Source: Pseudomonas taiwanensis (GTDB lineage Bacteria; Pseudomonadota; Gammaproteobacteria; Pseudomonadales; Pseudomonadaceae). From it: 64,000 nt of DNA. Made by a program: the position numbers and the translations under genes. Below are positions 62,822-64,000 of the stretch, one piece after another; positions within the stretch are counted from its first letter, which is position 1; each line of letters begins with the position of its first letter. The notes below the pieces were generated by a model. That model was given only the letters and a program-made list of their open reading frames with translations. It had not been told where the DNA came from and made no database searches. Where the stretch lies: the NCBI RefSeq assembly GCF_013393345.1, contig NZ_QJRF01000066.1:186001-250000 (forward strand), read 5' to 3'.

Positions 62822-63829
62822 ATGACCACGCGCCCGGCCTTCGACCCGCGCCCCAGCATGCAGCTGGTGTTGGTCGCCTGCCTGCCGGGCCTTCTCGCGC
62901 TGTTCTGGCAATACGGCTGGGGTAGCGTGTTGCAATTGCTGGTGGCCCTGCCGGTCGCCATCGCCTGCGAGGCCCTGGTGCGCCGCCTGCGCCAGCAGCC
63001 CGCCCTACCGGAGTCGTCACTCCTCAACCAACCCTTGCTGGGTGAAGGCAGTGCCCTGGTCAGTGCCGTGCTGCTCGCGCTGGCCCTGCCGCCCTACTCA
63101 CCCTGGTGGCTGACCGCCTGCGCTTGCGCATTTGCCCTGCTGTTCGGCAAGGCGCTGTTCGGCGGCTTTGGCCAGAATCCGTTCAACCCGGCCATGCTCG
63201 GCTATGCCCTGGTGCTGGTGGCCTTCCCGGCTCAGCTCAACCAGTGGCCAACGCCCGGCCAGCACCCCGGCCTGGGTGAATCCCTGCAGCAGGTGCTGGG
63301 TTTCGGCGGCGGGCTGGTGGATGGCTGGAGCCAGGCCACCGCGCTGGACAGTCTCAAGCACAACAACCGCCTGACCATCGACGAACTCTTCGCCAGCCAT
63401 CACGCCTTTGGCAGCTTTGGTGGCCGTGGTGCGGAATGGATCAATCTGGCGTTCCTGCTGGGCGGCCTGTTCCTGCTGCAACGAAAGGTGATTCGCTGGC
63501 ACGCGCCAGTGGGCCTGCTTGCGGGTCTCTTCGTGGTCAGCCTCCTGTGCTGGAACGGCTCCGGTTCGGATTCCAATGGTTCTCCCCTGTTCCATCTGTT
63601 CAGCGGCGCCACCATGCTCGGCGCCTTCTTCATCGCCACCGAACCGGTGTCCGGCGCCGGGAGTGATCGCGCGCGCCTGCTGTTCGGCGTCGGTACAGGC
63701 GTGCTGGTGTATGTGATTCGCACCTGGGGTGGGTATGCGGACGGCATGGCCTTCGCCATCCTGCTGATGAACCTGGTAGTGCCGACCCTCGACCGCCTGG
63801 CCGCACGTGGCCAGGAGACGCAGCCATGA
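62822..63829 (+). CDS. rnfD: Electron transport complex subunit D (RnfD/RsxD)
   Basis: A 335-residue NqrB/RnfD-type membrane protein with about nine helices. It has the conserved region FGGFGQNPFNPAMLGYALVLVAFP, GFGGGLVDGWSQATALDSLKHNN, where the threonine of the SxAT motif is the usual covalent FMN site, and FHLFSGATMLGAFFIATEPVSGAGS near the end. It overlaps rnfG by four bases (ATGA). Confidence 0.93.
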   Translation: MTTRPAFDPRPSMQLVLVACLPGLLALFWQYGWGSVLQLLVALPVAIACEALVRRLRQQPALPESSLLNQPLLGEGSALVSAVLLALALPPYSPWWLTACACAFALLFGKALFGGFGQNPFNPAMLGYALVLVAFPAQLNQWPTPGQHPGLGESLQQVLGFGGGLVDGWSQATALDSLKHNNRLTIDELFASHHAFGSFGGRGAEWINLAFLLGGLFLLQRKVIRWHAPVGLLAGLFVVSLLCWNGSGSDSNGSPLFHLFSGATMLGAFFIATEPVSGAGSDRARLLFGVGTGVLVYVIRTWGGYADGMAFAILLMNLVVPTLDRLAARGQETQP

Positions 63830-64000
63830 ACGGGCGCAGCCTGGCATGGCTGGCGACATTGGCCGGGCTTGGCCTGGCCGTGCTGATCGCCACCAGTCAA
63901 TTGCTCGACAGCCGCATCGACGCCGAGCGCCAGGCGGCCGATGAGCGCGCCCTGCTCGACCTGCTCCCGCCGGGCAGCTACGACAATCATCCCCTGGCCC
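63826..64000 (+). CDS. rnfG: Electron transport complex subunit G (RnfG), N-terminal part (runs off window)
   Basis: The first 58 residues are visible: an N-terminal membrane helix (LAWLATLAGLGLAVLIATSQLL) followed by a charged segment DSRIDAERQAADERALLDLLPPGSYDN, as in RnfG, whose periplasmic domain binds FMN covalently. It starts within the stop codon of rnfD. The rest lies beyond base 64000. Confidence 0.85.
   Translation, partial: MNGRSLAWLATLAGLGLAVLIATSQLLDSRIDAERQAADERALLDLLPPGSYDNHPLA

Overview
The window is a high-GC gammaproteobacterial chromosome segment that looks like Pseudomonas. The gene content and order match what I recall of P. aeruginosa blocks: oprO/P porin, ECF sigma factor and FabH-like synthase; the sha antiporter with pdxH and dinG; quiP; and dcd, apbC, metG and rnf. 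Six copies of the Pseudomonas-type REP pair with arms beginning TGTAGGAGCGAG are scattered between genes. I recognise no rRNA, tRNA or CRISPR array.

Layout. 1-9 kb: the end of a LysR regulator, an RTX-repeat protein, a parvulin PPIase, small exported or membrane proteins and a DUF3300/DUF2950 pair. 9.1-12.7 kb: a periplasmic copper-resistance cluster (CopA oxidase, Met/His-rich peptide, CopB, cytochrome c). 12.9-17 kb: ArfB ribosome rescue factor, a phosphate-type porin, and a tightly overlapped operon of FabH-like synthase, ECF sigma factor and zinc anti-sigma factor. 17.7-23 kb: HIT protein, LysR with divergent SDR, DUF488, lipoprotein, GAPDH and a DMT exporter. 23-28.8 kb: the six-gene Sha/Mrp Na+/H+ antiporter operon. 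29-42.5 kb: envelope lipoproteins, glycerate kinase, PdxH, a serine hydrolase, an agarase-like glycosidase, DinG, and two tandem OmpA lipoproteins.

42.43-49.09 kb: an integrated element of about 6.6 kb sits in the 3' end of a DUF6231 gene and separates it from ychJ. It rebuilds the last codons of the target gene. It carries repeated TGTCACC motifs at both ends that look like integrase arm sites, two tandem tyrosine recombinases, two tiny membrane proteins, structured leaders, a capsid-like protein, and a clear relative of the T7 internal virion protein gp14. It has no recognisable portal, terminase, tail tube or RNA polymerase gene. I infer either a satellite-like element that exploits T7-like podophages or the remnant of one. 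It is the strongest candidate here for an undescribed system.

49-64 kb: host genes resume with ychJ, an LEA-type lipoprotein, a His-rich SEC-C protein, the QuiP-type acylase, pncB-nadE, dcd, apbC, metG and the start of the rnf operon. In that operon rnfB has a long RnfC-like coiled-coil tail and rnfD follows directly, with no rnfC between them.

All family assignments come from reading motifs and from memory of the families. No database search was run.
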